A DNA stretch of 43,807 nucleotides from Rhodovibrio sp. GTDB lineage: Bacteria > Pseudomonadota > Alphaproteobacteria > Kiloniellales > Rhodovibrionaceae. The notes beneath the pieces were generated by a model that saw only the letters and a list, made by a program, of their open reading frames with translations, was not told where the DNA came from and made no database searches. Shown here piece after piece: positions 30,750-40,598 of the stretch (positions within the stretch are counted from its first letter, which is position 1; each line of letters starts with the position of its first letter). A program made the translations under genes and the position numbers. Location: contig SKZV01000007.1 of the NCBI GenBank assembly GCA_007127165.1, positions 1 through 43,807 of the forward strand. The letters are read 5' to 3'.

Positions 30750-31363
30750 CACACGCCTCCCCTGCTTTGAACCTTCTTGATTTCCACGGACTCCTCACGT
30801 GTCCTGAAGTTCTGCTCGCGGATCGACTGGCGATGCACGCCTGGCCGCGAGCGTAGGGTCAGGACGATGGCCCCAACCATCGCTACAAGCAGCACCAGGC
30901 CCGACGCTTGGAAGAGGTACACATACCGCGTGTAAAGCACACTGCCGAGCGCAGCCGTATTAGACATTTGGTCGAGTGGCGGGATCGGCACTTGCGCCCG
31001 CGCCTCAATCTCGGGCGCAAAGACCCATGCACCAACGACGAGGAACAATTCGGCTACCAGGATCGCTCCGATTAGTCCGCCAATCGGCAAATACTGCAGA
31101 AATCCTTCGCGTAGCCGGGCCACATTGATGTCCAGCATCATGACGACGAAGAGGAACAGCACCGTCACCGCGCCCAGATAGACGACGACAAGGATCATCC
31201 CCAGGAACTCGGCGCCGATCAGGATGAAGAGCGCCGCCGCATTGAAGAATGCGAGGATCAGGAACAATACCGAATGCACCGGATTGCGCGCCGAAATCAC
31301 CATCACGGCGGACGCGACGGCGATGGCGGCGAAAATGTAGAAGCTTATCGCCTGAATAATCAT
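30749..31363 (-). CDS. nuoJ: NADH-quinone oxidoreductase subunit J
   Basis: 204 residues. Five helices come in the first 165, with the conserved [20 protein letters not shown] (pi-bulge helix region), then a short basic tail ending [11 protein letters not shown]. NuoJ forms part of the quinone-linked E-channel with NuoA, H and K. It overlaps nuoK by a TGATG junction and lies 90 bases downstream of nuoI, one of the few true gaps in the operon. Confidence 0.96.
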   Translation of the reverse strand: MIIQAISFYIFAAIAVASAVMVISARNPVHSVLFLILAFFNAAALFILIGAEFLGMILVVVYLGAVTVLFLFVVMMLDINVARLREGFLQYLPIGGLIGAILVAELFLVVGAWVFAPEIEARAQVPIPPLDQMSNTAALGSVLYTRYVYLFQASGLVLLVAMVGAIVLTLRSRPGVHRQSIREQNFRTREESVEIKKVQSRGGV

Positions 31364-31453
31364 GCCGGCCCCACGGCGGTTTGCGTGTGCAATGCGTGCA
31401 CGGGTCTCGTCCCCCTTTGTCGACCCGGAAAAAGTGGCGCGAGCGCGCAGCTT

Positions 31454-31942
31454 TTACCTGTATGGCGCGTCCAGCGTCAGCTTTTGAGCAATTTCTTGCT
31501 CCCAGCGATCGCCGTTCTGTAGCAGCTTTTCCTTGTTATAGAAAAGCTCTTCCCGCGATTCTGTTGCGAACTCGAAGTTCGGGCCCTCGACGATCGCGTC
31601 CACCGGACAGGCTTCTTCACAGAGCCCGCAATAGATGCACTTCGTCATGTCGATGTCGTAGCGAGTGGTGCGACGGCTTCCGTCTTCGCGCGGCTCCGCC
31701 TCGATCGTAATCGCCAGAGCCGGGCAAATTGCCTCGCACAGCTTGCAGGCGATGCAGCGCTCCTCCCCATTCGGGTAGCGGCGCAACGCATGCTCGCCCC
31801 GGAATCGGGGGCTGATCGGCCCCTTCTCGTAGGGGTAATTCAACGTAACCTTCGGCTTGAACATGTAGCGGAACGTCAGGGCGAGCCCTGACAGAATCTC
31901 GCCGAGAACAAGCGAACGCGCGTAGCGGTCAAGTACCGTCAT
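31454..31942 (-). CDS. nuoI: NADH-quinone oxidoreductase subunit I (2x[4Fe-4S])
   Basis: 162 residues. Two ferredoxin-type motifs bind clusters N6a and N6b: [16 protein letters not shown] (C63, C66, C69, C73) and [16 protein letters not shown] (C102, C105, C108, C112). An amphipathic N-terminal helix ([18 protein letters not shown]) lies at the membrane face. An AAGGTGG ribosome-binding site precedes the ATG. The ATG overlaps the stop of a 46-codon frame that fills the gap after nuoH. Confidence 0.97.
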   Translation of the reverse strand: MTVLDRYARSLVLGEILSGLALTFRYMFKPKVTLNYPYEKGPISPRFRGEHALRRYPNGEERCIACKLCEAICPALAITIEAEPREDGSRRTTRYDIDMTKCIYCGLCEEACPVDAIVEGPNFEFATESREELFYNKEKLLQNGDRWEQEIAQKLTLDAPYR

Positions 31943-32079
31943 GGTCGAGCCACCTTAACTTGTCGAATCCCGCCCTGGCGCTGCTCGAAGCAAGCGCGTA
32001 GGCGCAATCCGGAATTCGCGTACACCATAGCCACCCGATATGCCCTTGCAAGGACTGCCTCGCGAAAACCCGTGCTCAT
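31939..32079 (-). CDS. Possible 46-residue small protein bridging nuoH and nuoI
   Basis: An open frame starts with an ATG overlapping the nuoH stop (ATGA, 32076-32079) and ends with a TGA overlapping the nuoI start (ATGA, 31939-31942). The product would begin [16 protein letters not shown]. It is Arg-rich, has one Cys and no membrane segment. Third-position GC is about 59%, lower than I would expect for a typical gene here, and no strong ribosome-binding site is visible. It could be a real coupled small protein, or a chance frame that merely keeps ribosomes moving between nuoH and nuoI. Confidence 0.3.
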   Translation of the reverse strand: MSTGFREAVLARAYRVAMVYANSGLRLRACFEQRQGGIRQVKVARP

Positions 32080-33086
32080 TCCGGAAGCCATCCGAAAGTG
32101 ACGAGCACACCGGCCGTCAGCACCACCCAGAACAGCGAGAGCGGAAGAAAAATCTTCCATCCGAGCCGCATAAGCTGATCGTAACGGTAGCGTGGCAGTG
32201 TCGCCCGGACCCAGATGAAGACGAACATCAAGGCCGCAATCTTGAGCGCCAGCCAAATGGGGCCGGGAATCCAATTCAAAGGCGGTATGTCCAGTATCGG
32301 CAGCCAGCCGCCCAAGAAGAGCACGGCAGTCATTGCGCTGAGCAGCAGCATGTTTGCATATTCGCCGAGAAAGAACAGCGCGAAGGTCATCGAGGAGTAC
32401 TCGACGAAATAACCGGCGACCAGTTCTGCCTCACCTTCCGGCAAATCGAAAGGAGTACGATTCGTCTCCGCCAAGATCGACACGAAGAAGACGACGAACA
32501 TCGGCAACAGAGGTATCGCGAACCAGATGGTCCGTTGCGCCTCTACGATTTGCGTAAGGTTCAACGAGCCGGCGCAGAGCACGACGGTGACGATCACGAA
32601 ACCCATTGAGACTTCGTAGGACACCATCTGCGCGGCCGAGCGCAACGAACCGAGGAACGCATACTTCGAGTTCGACGCCCAGCCCGCCATGATGACTCCG
32701 TAAACTCCAAGCGAAGAGATCGCGAAGAGATACAGTACGCCGACGTTGATGTCGGCGATCACCATGTTCGGGCCAAACGGAATTACTGCCCAAGCCACCA
32801 GCGCCAGCACGAAGGTGATGATCGGAGCGAGAACAAAGACGACCCGATTCGCGCCGGCAGGCAGAATCGTCTCCTTGAACAGCAACTTCACGCCGTCAGC
32901 AATCGGCTGCAGCAGTCCAAACGGGCCGACCATGTTGGGCCCGCGCCGTAGCTGCATGGCGCCGATTACCTTGCGTTCGGCGAGCGTAGTGTAGGCCACA
33001 GCCAAAAGCAGCGGCACCAATACGGCCATGATCTGTAAGACGATGAAGATCGCCGGCCAGAGGTAGCCTTCCCAAAATTCAGCCAT
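32076..33086 (-). CDS. nuoH: NADH-quinone oxidoreductase subunit H
   Basis: 336 residues, eight helices. [36 protein letters not shown] and the loop [28 protein letters not shown] are hallmarks of the quinone-site subunit (ND1 type). The C-terminal [18 protein letters not shown] is also conserved. It overlaps nuoG by 8 bases. It links the quinone pocket of NuoB/D to the membrane arm. Confidence 0.97.
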   Translation of the reverse strand: MAEFWEGYLWPAIFIVLQIMAVLVPLLLAVAYTTLAERKVIGAMQLRRGPNMVGPFGLLQPIADGVKLLFKETILPAGANRVVFVLAPIITFVLALVAWAVIPFGPNMVIADINVGVLYLFAISSLGVYGVIMAGWASNSKYAFLGSLRSAAQMVSYEVSMGFVIVTVVLCAGSLNLTQIVEAQRTIWFAIPLLPMFVVFFVSILAETNRTPFDLPEGEAELVAGYFVEYSSMTFALFFLGEYANMLLLSAMTAVLFLGGWLPILDIPPLNWIPGPIWLALKIAALMFVFIWVRATLPRYRYDQLMRLGWKIFLPLSLFWVVLTAGVLVTFGWLPE

Positions 33087-35148
33087 CTGTGCCCGTCGCT
33101 TCTTGCTTCGGTAGGATAAAGGTGGCCGTGCAACGGGCCATGGTTTCGGAGTTTCGACTGATCGGATCTGTCATATAGAAGTTGGCGACGGGCAGAGCGA
33201 AAGGCCTGCTTTCGATCGGACCTTCCTGAGCGAAATCTCCCCATTCGGCCGGCGCAACGTGATCCACTGCCGCGAAGGTCCGCGATGTTTCGATCAGCTT
33301 CTGCCGGACCTCGCCAAGCGTGTCGTAAGGCAGAGGACTCTTCAAAACGTAGTCCGAGAGGGCGCGCAGGATCGCCCAATCCTCTCGCGCGTCGCCGGGC
33401 GGCTGCGCGGCCAGTCGAGCCAACTGAACCCTGCCTTCCGTATTTACGTAGGTGGCGTTCTTCTCGGTGTAGGCGGCGCCTGGGAGGACGACATCGGCGC
33501 GATGGGCGCCCGCGTCGCCATGGTGTCCCTGGTAGATCACGAACGCCTTGCCGAGCCGGTCCATGTCGATCTCATCTGCGCCAAGCAGGAAAACCGTGTC
33601 TATATCACCGGAAGACGTTGCGTCCAGAATGCCTTCGAGATCTTTGCCGCCCTCGCCTGGAACAAATCCTAAGTCCAGACCGCCGACCCGAGCAGCCGCG
33701 GTGTGCAAGACGTTGAAGCCGCTCCATTCCTCGCTCACCATACCGAAGTCGAGGGCCATCTGCCGTGCCAACGCCAAGACCGCTGCTCCGTCAGGACGCG
33801 CAAGCGCCCCCGTACCGACGACAATCATCGGCCTCTCAGCGGTCTTCAGCACGTCGGCAAAGGCGTTCTTTCCCTCGGCGATCTGTTTCAACGTGTCGGT
33901 CCCGGCACCCAGGTAGTCCACCTGATAGGTCAGTTCGACGGGCTCGCCGATCATCCCGACCTTGAAGCCGCCTTCCAGGAACCTCTTGCGCAGCCGCGTG
34001 TTGATGAGCGGCGCTTCCCAGCGAGGATTGGTTCCGACGAGCAGGCAGGCGTCCGCCTCCTCGATCCCCGCGATCGTCGTGTTGAAGATATAGCCTGCCC
34101 GGCGCGTCGGATCGAGCTTCGCCCCGTCCTGCCGACACTCCAGGTTCGGCGTCCCAAGCGCGTGCATCAAGTCGCGCAGCGCCAACATCGATTCGGCGTC
34201 GCAGAGATCGCCCGCAATCGCCGCGATTTTCTCCGGCTTACGCTTGCTCTTCAGGCGCTTGGCGACGGCGTCGAACGCCTCGTCCCAACTGGCTTGGCGC
34301 AAGCGCCCGCCTTCGTCACGAATGAAAGGGCGATCCAGCCGCTGCCGCCGCAGACCGTCGCAGGCATGGCGCGTCTTATCGTGGATCCATTCTTCGTTAA
34401 CGTCCTCGTGTAGACGCGGCAGCACACGCATGACTTCGCGTCCGCGCGTATCGACGCGAATGTTGGAGCCGACGGCGTCCATGACGTCGATGGAAGGTGT
34501 CTTGCGCAACTCCCACGGGCGCGCCGAGAAGGCGTAAGGCCGCGAGGTCAGCGCGCCGACCGGGCAGAGATCGACCAGATTTCCGGACATCTCGCTGTCG
34601 ATCGCCTGCTCCAGCGTCGTCACTTCCATGTGCTCGCCACGTCCGATGGCGCCGAGTTCCTCGACTCCGGCCACTTCTGCCGCGAAGCGAATACAGCGGG
34701 TGCAATGGATGCAGCGGGTCATGATCGTCTTAATCAGAGGGCCCATCTCCTTTTCCGGCACCGCGCGCTTATTCTCCTCGTAGCGGGAGCGGTCGAAGCC
34801 GTAGGCCATCGCCTGATCCTGCAGATCGCATTCGCCGCCCTGATCGCAGATCGGACAATCCAACGGATGGTTGATCAGCAGGAATTCCATCACTCCCCGG
34901 CGTGCCTTGCGGACAAGATCGCTGTCGGTCCAGATTTTCATCCCGTCTCCGGCCGGCATGTGGCAGGCGGCGATCGGCTTCGGCGCCCGCTCCATTTCCA
35001 CCAGACACATGCGGCAATTACCGGCGACAGACAGGCGCTCATGATAGCAAAAGCGCGGAATCTCGAAGCCCGCCAACTCACATGCCTGTAGCACGTTTAC
35101 CCCGGCGGGAACCGTGATTTCCTTGTCGTTGATGGTCAGCGTCGGCAT
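33079..35148 (-). CDS. nuoG: NADH-quinone oxidoreductase subunit G (Fe-S, molybdopterin-oxidoreductase fold)
   Basis: 689 residues, the alphaproteobacterial length (E. coli NuoG is over 900). N-terminal ligands are a [2Fe-2S] site (C34, C45, C48, C62), the His/Cys [4Fe-4S] site (H94, C98, C101, C107) and a second [4Fe-4S] (C146, C149, C152, C195). The rest has a molybdopterin-oxidoreductase-like fold that has lost its cofactor. The extra N7 cluster motif of E. coli type is not apparent. GGAGAGG precedes the ATG, 8 bases after nuoF. Confidence 0.97.
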   Translation of the reverse strand: MPTLTINDKEITVPAGVNVLQACELAGFEIPRFCYHERLSVAGNCRMCLVEMERAPKPIAACHMPAGDGMKIWTDSDLVRKARRGVMEFLLINHPLDCPICDQGGECDLQDQAMAYGFDRSRYEENKRAVPEKEMGPLIKTIMTRCIHCTRCIRFAAEVAGVEELGAIGRGEHMEVTTLEQAIDSEMSGNLVDLCPVGALTSRPYAFSARPWELRKTPSIDVMDAVGSNIRVDTRGREVMRVLPRLHEDVNEEWIHDKTRHACDGLRRQRLDRPFIRDEGGRLRQASWDEAFDAVAKRLKSKRKPEKIAAIAGDLCDAESMLALRDLMHALGTPNLECRQDGAKLDPTRRAGYIFNTTIAGIEEADACLLVGTNPRWEAPLINTRLRKRFLEGGFKVGMIGEPVELTYQVDYLGAGTDTLKQIAEGKNAFADVLKTAERPMIVVGTGALARPDGAAVLALARQMALDFGMVSEEWSGFNVLHTAAARVGGLDLGFVPGEGGKDLEGILDATSSGDIDTVFLLGADEIDMDRLGKAFVIYQGHHGDAGAHRADVVLPGAAYTEKNATYVNTEGRVQLARLAAQPPGDAREDWAILRALSDYVLKSPLPYDTLGEVRQKLIETSRTFAAVDHVAPAEWGDFAQEGPIESRPFALPVANFYMTDPISRNSETMARCTATFILPKQEATGTDG

Positions 35149-35156
35149 GACCTCTC

Positions 35157-36464
35157 CTACTCGGCGGCCACGGGGACCGTCCGGCTCCCGTGGGTCTTTT
35201 GATAGTTAACAATCCGGCTTTCAATCTCGGGCCGGAAGTGCCGGATCAGCCCCTGCACCGGCCACGCCGCCGCATCGCCCAGCGCGCAGATCGTATGCCC
35301 CTCGACCTCCTTCGTCACGTCCCAAAGCTTGTCGATCTCCTCGATCTGCGCCCGGCCCTGCACCATCCGGGTCAGCACACGCCACATCCAGCCGGTGCCC
35401 TCCCGGCAGGGCGTGCATTGTCCGCAACTTTCGTGCATGTAAAACAGCGAAAGGCGCGCAATCGCCGCAACGATGTCCGTCGACTTGTCCATCACGATCA
35501 CCGCCGCAGTACCCAGCCCAGTCTGCGCGTCCCGCAACGCGTCGAAGTCCATCAAGATGTCGTCGCAGGTCGGCTTCGGGATGCAGGGCACCGACGACCC
35601 GCCCGGAATGACCGCCAGAAGGTTGTCCCATCCCCCGCGCACGCCCCCCGCATGGCGCTCCAGCAACTCCTTCATAGGAATACCCAAAGACTCCTCGACA
35701 TTGCACGGCTTGTTCACGTGGCCGGAGATGCAGAACAGTTTGGTGCCATGGTTCTTCGGCCGCCCAATGCCGGTCCACCAGGACACGCCGCGCCGCATGA
35801 TCTCGGGCACCACCGCAATGGTCTCGACGTTGTTGACGGTAGTCGGACAGCCGTAGACGCCAAGCTGCGCGGGAAACGGCGGCTTTAAGCGCGGCATCCC
35901 CTTCTTGCCCTCCAGGCTTTCCAGCAACGCCGTCTCTTCACCACAGATATACGCCCCTGCCCCGCGATGGAGATAGATGTCGCAATCCCAGCCGGACTTG
36001 CACGCGTTCTTGCCGATCAGCCCCGCTTCATACGCCTCGTCGATCGCGTGCTGAAGGTGCTGCGCCTCCTGATAGAACTCGCCACGAATATAGATGTAGC
36101 AGGTATTCGCGCCCATCGCGAAGCAGCCAATCAGACAGCCTTCCAGGAGACGATGGGGATCGTATCGCATGATCTCCCGGTCCTTGCACGTGCCCGGCTC
36201 CGACTCGTCCGCGTTGACGACAAGGTAATGCGGGCGCCCGTCGCTCTGCTTCGGCATGAACGACCACTTCAAGCCTGCCGGGAAACCCGCCCCGCCACGG
36301 CCGCGCACTTCGGCTTCCTTGACGGTCTGGAGCACCGTCTCCCGCCCCAGTTCCAGCATATCCTTGGTGCCCGCCCAAACGCCGCGCTTGCGCGCGCCTT
36401 CAAGCCGCCAGTCGAACTGGCCGTAAAGGTTGGTAAAAATCCGGTCTTTGTCTTGCAAGATCAT
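35157..36464 (-). CDS. nuoF: NADH-quinone oxidoreductase subunit F (NADH/FMN site)
   Basis: 435 residues. The FMN/NADH glycine-rich loop [13 protein letters not shown] is at 55-67, [15 protein letters not shown] and [12 protein letters not shown] form the nucleotide pocket, and the [4Fe-4S] N3 ligands are [12 protein letters not shown] plus the Cys in [14 protein letters not shown]. It accepts hydride from NADH. Its ATG overlaps the nuoE stop (ATGA). Confidence 0.98.
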   Translation of the reverse strand: MILQDKDRIFTNLYGQFDWRLEGARKRGVWAGTKDMLELGRETVLQTVKEAEVRGRGGAGFPAGLKWSFMPKQSDGRPHYLVVNADESEPGTCKDREIMRYDPHRLLEGCLIGCFAMGANTCYIYIRGEFYQEAQHLQHAIDEAYEAGLIGKNACKSGWDCDIYLHRGAGAYICGEETALLESLEGKKGMPRLKPPFPAQLGVYGCPTTVNNVETIAVVPEIMRRGVSWWTGIGRPKNHGTKLFCISGHVNKPCNVEESLGIPMKELLERHAGGVRGGWDNLLAVIPGGSSVPCIPKPTCDDILMDFDALRDAQTGLGTAAVIVMDKSTDIVAAIARLSLFYMHESCGQCTPCREGTGWMWRVLTRMVQGRAQIEEIDKLWDVTKEVEGHTICALGDAAAWPVQGLIRHFRPEIESRIVNYQKTHGSRTVPVAAE

Positions 36465-37222
36465 GCCTTGCCATCCCCCTTTCCGGAGGTCTCGCCAGCC
36501 TGGTGCTCATTTTTGGCCGCTTCGGCCTCGGCTTTCCGCGCTTGGCGCACCGCGTCCGGAACGCCGCCACCATTCGCGAAGGCGTAGCCCGCGACACCGG
36601 TCTCCCCGACCTCCGTCAACGTCTTCGCCCCGCCCAAAGGCTCGGAGCCGGCACGACCAGCCTGCGAGCCGGGCTGCGCGTCCTTGCCGGCCCGCAGGTC
36701 GTCCAGCAAGTTCGAGAGTGATTCCGGCGTTAGATCTTCGTAATACAGATCGTTGATCTGAACCATCGGCGCGTTACAACACGCGCCAAGGCACTCCACC
36801 TCCCGCATGGAGAAGACGCCATCTTCGGTGACCTCGCCCTCGCCCACGCCGAGCTTGTCTTTCACTGCGGCAATCAACTCGTCACTTCCACGCAACATGC
36901 AGGGCGTCGTGCGGCAGACTTGAATGAAGTATTTGCCGACGGGCCGATGATTGAACATCGAGTAGAAGTGCGCGACCTCGTGAACCCGGATTGGCGCCAT
37001 TCCGAGTAGAGAGGCCACGTACTCAATCGATTCCCGCGTCAGATGACCGCCGTTTTGCCGCTGCGCCAACCACAACAGCGGCAGGACCGCGCTCGCCTTG
37101 TTGTTGTCGGGATATTTCGCAAGATGCCTCTGCGCCTGCGCCTGGTTCTCCTCGGTGAAGGCGAATCCACCCGTGTTCGGAGCCGGGAAAGTCGTAACCT
37201 TCGGGCGTGCTGTACCACTCAT
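36461..37222 (-). CDS. nuoE: NADH-quinone oxidoreductase subunit E ([2Fe-2S], with C-terminal extension)
   Basis: 253 residues. The thioredoxin-like [2Fe-2S] domain has ligands C103, C108, C144 and C148 (CRTTPCML and CLGACCN). After about residue 185 there is a low-complexity tail rich in Gly, Ala, Lys and Glu with [19 protein letters not shown]. Longer NuoE forms occur in alphaproteobacteria. The start ATG at 37222 overlaps the nuoD stop (ATGA); the upstream open stretch lies inside nuoD. Confidence 0.96.
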   Translation of the reverse strand: MSGTARPKVTTFPAPNTGGFAFTEENQAQAQRHLAKYPDNNKASAVLPLLWLAQRQNGGHLTRESIEYVASLLGMAPIRVHEVAHFYSMFNHRPVGKYFIQVCRTTPCMLRGSDELIAAVKDKLGVGEGEVTEDGVFSMREVECLGACCNAPMVQINDLYYEDLTPESLSNLLDDLRAGKDAQPGSQAGRAGSEPLGGAKTLTEVGETGVAGYAFANGGGVPDAVRQARKAEAEAAKNEHQAGETSGKGDGKA

Positions 37223-38397
37223 CGGTCGATTTCTCCGAAGACGATGTCCATCGAGCCCAATATCGCGACGCTGTCGGCCAGCATGTAGCCCTTGCACATG
37301 TAATCCATCGATTGCAGATGCGCGAAGCCCGGCGCACGAATATGACACTTATAAGGGCGGTTGCTCCCATCGGCTACCAGGTAGACGCCAAATTCCCCCT
37401 TTGGAGCTTCGACAGCGGTGTAAGTTTCACCTGGCGGAACATGGTAGCCCTCGGTGTACAGCTTGAAGTGATGGATCAACGCCTCCATCGAGCGCTTCAT
37501 CTCTCTGCGCCTCGGTGGAACGACCTTCTGATCGTCCGCCAGCACCGGTCCTTCGGGCATCTTTTCAAGGCACTGCCGGACGATGTTCAGAGACTCCCGC
37601 ATCTCCTCGATTCGAATCAGGTACCGATCGAAGCAGTCCCCGTTCTTGCCCACCGGTATGCCGAAATCCATCTCCTCGTAGACTTCATAAGGCTGGGCCT
37701 TGCGGAGATCCCATGGAACCCCGGCGGAGCGCAGCATCGGGCCGGTGAAGCCCCAATCCAGCGCCTCTTCCTTGTTCACAATGCCGATGTCGACCGAGCG
37801 TTGCCGAAAGATCCGGTTTCCGGTCAGCAAGCTTTCCATGTCGACGACCACCTGCGGGAAACGCTCGCTCCACGCCCAAATATCGTCGACGAGCCCTGCT
37901 GGAAGATCGCGCGGCACTCCACCTGGGCGGAAATAGCCCGCGTGCATCCTCGCCCCCGAAGCGCGCTCGTAGAACTCCATCAGCTTCTCGCGCTCTTCGA
38001 ACGCCCATAGCATCGGCGTCATGGCGCCTACATCGAAGCCGTACGTGCCGATGTTGAGAAGGTGATTGAGGATTCGCGTCAACTCACAGTAGAGCGTGCG
38101 AATGAACTTCGCCCGGCGCGGCACTTCCAGCCCCAACAATTTTTCCACTGCAAGAGCAAAGGCATGCTCCTGCGACATGGGCGAGACGTAATCCAAGCGG
38201 TCGAAGTAGTGGATCGCCTGAAGATAGGTTTTGTACTCGATCAGCTTTTCGGTACCGCGATGAAGCAGGCCGATGTGCGGATCGCAGCGCTCGATTACCT
38301 CGCCGTCCATCTCCAGCACCATACGCAGAACGCCGTGCGCGGCAGGATGCTGTGGTCCGAAGTTGAGCGTCAGCGGCTTAATCGTGGATTCGGCCAT
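37219..38397 (-). CDS. nuoD: NADH-quinone oxidoreductase subunit D (49-kDa type)
   Basis: 392 residues. [23 protein letters not shown] (quinone-site loop with the conserved His), then [15 protein letters not shown] and the C-terminal [17 protein letters not shown] are diagnostic. NuoD and NuoB form the quinone pocket. The frame is open upstream to 38466 in nuoC, but the ATG at 38397, one base after the nuoC stop, gives the normal [18 protein letters not shown] start. Confidence 0.97.
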   Translation of the reverse strand: MAESTIKPLTLNFGPQHPAAHGVLRMVLEMDGEVIERCDPHIGLLHRGTEKLIEYKTYLQAIHYFDRLDYVSPMSQEHAFALAVEKLLGLEVPRRAKFIRTLYCELTRILNHLLNIGTYGFDVGAMTPMLWAFEEREKLMEFYERASGARMHAGYFRPGGVPRDLPAGLVDDIWAWSERFPQVVVDMESLLTGNRIFRQRSVDIGIVNKEEALDWGFTGPMLRSAGVPWDLRKAQPYEVYEEMDFGIPVGKNGDCFDRYLIRIEEMRESLNIVRQCLEKMPEGPVLADDQKVVPPRRREMKRSMEALIHHFKLYTEGYHVPPGETYTAVEAPKGEFGVYLVADGSNRPYKCHIRAPGFAHLQSMDYMCKGYMLADSVAILGSMDIVFGEIDR

Positions 38398-38398
38398 G

Positions 38399-39049
38399 TC
38401 AGCCCTTCTTCCCCTCGCCATGTCCGCCTGACCCATGTCCGCCCGCCGCTTGCGCCTTTTCGTCACCAGGCAGGTGCAGCATTCCTTCCCACGGGCTCAT
38501 GAAGTCGAAATTCCGGAACTCCTGTGACAACTTCACAGGTTCGTAGACCACGCGCTTCTCATCTTCGTCGTAGCGCACCTCGACAAACCCGGTGAGGGGG
38601 AAATCCTTTCGGAGCGGATGGCCCTCGAAGCCGTAATCGCTGAGGATGCGGCGGAGATCGGGATGGTTCGCGAAAAACACGCCGTAAAGATCCCAGACCT
38701 CGCGTTCGAGCCACCCGGCGGTGCTATAGACCCCGGTGATCGAGTCGACCGGTGTCTCTTCTCCCGCAGGCAATTTTACCCGAACGCGCTGGTTGTGCTT
38801 CAACGATAACAGGTTGTAGACGACCTCGAAGCGCTCTTCCCGGCTGGGATAGTCCACGCCGGTAATGTCCATGAGCTGCTTGAAGTGGCAATTCTGGTCG
38901 TCGCGCAAAAAAGTCATGACCCTCAGCACCGACGGTCGCGCAATCCAGACCGTCAACTCGCCGTACGTCAGTTCCGTACCCACTACGTCGTCAGGCAGTG
39001 CGGAGGCGATATACTCGCCAAGCTCCGCAAGCGCTTCCATATCGGCCAT
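38399..39049 (-). CDS. nuoC: NADH-quinone oxidoreductase subunit C (30-kDa type)
   Basis: 216 residues. [22 protein letters not shown] and [43 protein letters not shown] are the family core. The protein ends in a Gly/His/Lys-rich tail ([14 protein letters not shown]) beyond that core. GAGGAGATAC provides the ribosome-binding site for the ATG at 39049; an ATG three codons later is possible. A palindromic element of about 107 bases lies upstream, between nuoB and nuoC. Confidence 0.96.
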   Translation of the reverse strand: MADMEALAELGEYIASALPDDVVGTELTYGELTVWIARPSVLRVMTFLRDDQNCHFKQLMDITGVDYPSREERFEVVYNLLSLKHNQRVRVKLPAGEETPVDSITGVYSTAGWLEREVWDLYGVFFANHPDLRRILSDYGFEGHPLRKDFPLTGFVEVRYDEDEKRVVYEPVKLSQEFRNFDFMSPWEGMLHLPGDEKAQAAGGHGSGGHGEGKKG

Positions 39050-39090
39050 CGTATCTCCTCAAGTCCCGCGTCGCCGGCACAGGCTCCGCG

Positions 39091-39197
39091 ACTAGAGCGG
39101 GATGGCTTATCTTCCACTCGCCATCCTGCCTTGGCGTTTGTTTGGCGATGCGATTCGGACCTCAAGCCGAAGTGGCTTGAGGTCATCGCACTCTAGT
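39091..39197. repeat. Nested palindromic (REP/BIME-like) element between nuoB and nuoC
   Basis: Outer arms actagag (39091-39097) and ctctagt (39191-39197) enclose two hairpins. One is ggatggc (39100-39106) with gccatcc (39120-39126). The other is cctcaagcc (39160-39168) with ggcttgagg (39174-39182), extended by tgcgat/atcgca (39149-39154 and 39185-39190). Similar palindromic mosaics with CTAGAG-type ends are dispersed in many alphaproteobacterial genomes. The nuoB stop codon (39193-39195) lies in the outer arm, so the element abuts or has created the end of that gene. Only one copy is seen in this window. Confidence 0.6.
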
Positions 39198-39750
39198 GCC
39201 GCTCCAGATGAGCTTCCCGGCGAATCTTTTTCTGGAGTTGCAGAATGCCGTAAAGCAAAGCTTCCGCAGTCGGCGGGCAGCCCGGAACATAGATATCCAC
39301 CGGCACGATTCGGTCGCAACCGCGCACGACAGAATATGAATAGTGATAGTATCCGCCGCCGTTCGCGCAGGATCCCATGGAAATGACCCATCGCGGCTCG
39401 GCCATTTGGTCGTACACCTTCCGCAGGGCCGGCGCCATCTTATTGCACAGTGTTCCGGCGACGATCATCACGTCGGCCTGACGCGGACTGGGCATGAACA
39501 CCGTGCCGAATCGGTCCATGTCATAGCGGCTGCAAGCGGTCTGCATCATTTCCACCGCGCAGCACGCAAGACCGAAGGTCATCGGCCACATGGAACCGGC
39601 GCGCGCCCAAGCCGACAGCTTGTCCAGTTGGGCCACCACGAAACCCTTGTCGCTCAATTCTCCGGTGACGCCTTTGATGAGCTGGTCTCGCTCCATGCCC
39701 TGAATCGGAACACCCGACTCAGAACGGCCGCCCGTGGAACTCACTCCCAT
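39193..39750 (-). CDS. nuoB: NADH-quinone oxidoreductase subunit B (N2 cluster)
   Basis: 185 residues from the ATG at 39750. The N2 [4Fe-4S] ligands are the tandem pair C63-C64 (LACCAVE), C128 (SMGSCANGG) and C158 (VPGCPPTAE). It passes electrons to quinone. The frame is open upstream to 39861 inside nuoA. The ATG at 39750 overlaps the nuoA end by 10 bases; a GTG at 39744 (GTGA junction) is the alternative. The last residues, RREAHLERH, and the stop fall in the palindromic element. Confidence 0.96.
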   Translation of the reverse strand: MGVSSTGGRSESGVPIQGMERDQLIKGVTGELSDKGFVVAQLDKLSAWARAGSMWPMTFGLACCAVEMMQTACSRYDMDRFGTVFMPSPRQADVMIVAGTLCNKMAPALRKVYDQMAEPRWVISMGSCANGGGYYHYSYSVVRGCDRIVPVDIYVPGCPPTAEALLYGILQLQKKIRREAHLERH

Positions 39751-40106
39751 TCCAGAGCCCCTTTCTTCCATTCGTATATGAATCCAATGGTCAGGACCGC
39801 CAGGAAAACCACCATCGACCAGAAACCGAAGACGCCGATGTCGCCAAGCGCGACCGCCCATGGGAAGAGGAACGCAACCTCAAGATCGAAGATGATGAAC
39901 AGCAGCGTCACCAGATAGAACCGTACGTCGAACCGGCTACGCGCGTCGTCGAAGGCTTCGAAGCCACACTCATAGGCCGAAACCTTCTCCGGGTCCGGGT
40001 TCTGACGCGACACGATGAGAGAAGCTCCAACCATCGCAACGGCAAGGCCGGTGGCCACGCCGAAAAAGATCAGAATCGGCAGATATTCGATCAGAAAGCT
40101 TTCCAT
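39741..40106 (-). CDS. nuoA: NADH-quinone oxidoreductase subunit A
   Basis: 121 residues, three helices. [45 protein letters not shown] is the conserved loop and second helix, with the Cys of the ND3-type loop and the acidic residues near the quinone channel. It is the first gene of the nuo operon, and all 14 subunits follow in order. Confidence 0.97.
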   Translation of the reverse strand: MESFLIEYLPILIFFGVATGLAVAMVGASLIVSRQNPDPEKVSAYECGFEAFDDARSRFDVRFYLVTLLFIIFDLEVAFLFPWAVALGDIGVFGFWSMVVFLAVLTIGFIYEWKKGALEWE

Positions 40107-40398
40107 GGCATATACCGTCCTCGAGAGACTGTCGGCGCACGCTGTCGTTGGTCGGCTGCCTCATATCACGTAGACCGCGCCGCGTCATATCTTTTGCTTA
40201 GGGGCGATAGTGTGTCTCAGGGGGGCGCTCCAAACAACCATCGATACCGAATATCTGCCCATGAAGGTAGCTCGGCAACCTGTGCCGACCACCTTGTCAA
40301 AAGAGCGCACGCGCAATTTAGGGAATTTTCTGGGCCAAACAGATGAAACTGCGAAGCAGCATTCTTGGGGGTCGGAAGACCTCACCGCGCGGGGAAAG
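40107..40398 (-). promoter_or_regulatory. Upstream region of the nuo operon
   Basis: This 292-base stretch between nuoA and tRNA-Asp shows no believable gene. It should hold the nuo promoter. A perfect TTGACA (-35 type) on the minus strand lies at 40295-40300, but no good -10 follows at 16-19 bases (TGCCGA at 17), so the assignment is weak. The leader from there to nuoA would be about 160 bases. No clear terminator for tRNA-Asp is visible. Confidence 0.35.
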
Positions 40399-40475
40399 TG
40401 GCGGGAGTGACGGGACTCGAACCCGCGGCCTCTGGCGTGACAGGCCAGCGCTCTAACCAACTGAGCTACACCCCC
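40399..40475 (-). tRNA. tRNA-Asp (anticodon GTC)
   Basis: 77 bases including an encoded CCA. The acceptor stem is GGGGGTG paired with CACTCCC (one G-U pair), the discriminator is G, and the D-arm is AGCTCAGTTGGTTAGAGC. The anticodon arm is CTGGC-CTGTCAC-GCCAG, giving GTC in the loop, and the T-arm has GGGTTCGAGTCCC. It is orphaned from rRNA genes and has its own promoter 19 bases upstream. Confidence 0.97.
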
Positions 40476-40500
40476 GCGATCCCCGCGATGCGGTGTGCGT

Positions 40501-40529
40501 GATGTACTCAACGCAGCGCGGGCTGTCAA
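40501..40529 (-). promoter_or_regulatory. tRNA-Asp promoter
   Basis: On the minus strand a perfect TTGACA (40524-40529) and TACATC (40501-40506) are separated by 17 bases. The predicted start lies some 15-20 bases before the mature tRNA 5' end. This is a good sigma70-type promoter in both spacing and position. Confidence 0.75.
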
Positions 40530-40598
40530 GCAAGGGCAAGCGCCTTTTTCAATGTTTCTGCAGAAGGTCGCTCATGACGCTCAGGTGCGGCGGTCTAT

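Noticed and set aside
31364-31453. Short frame ending in ATGA at the nuoJ start
   Set aside because: Only about 13 codons from a GTG and no ribosome-binding site; likely chance.
40185-40529. Minus-strand frame of 114 codons containing VAQLVRALACHARGRGFESR
   Set aside because: This is the well-known false protein made by translating a tRNA gene; it lies across tRNA-Asp.
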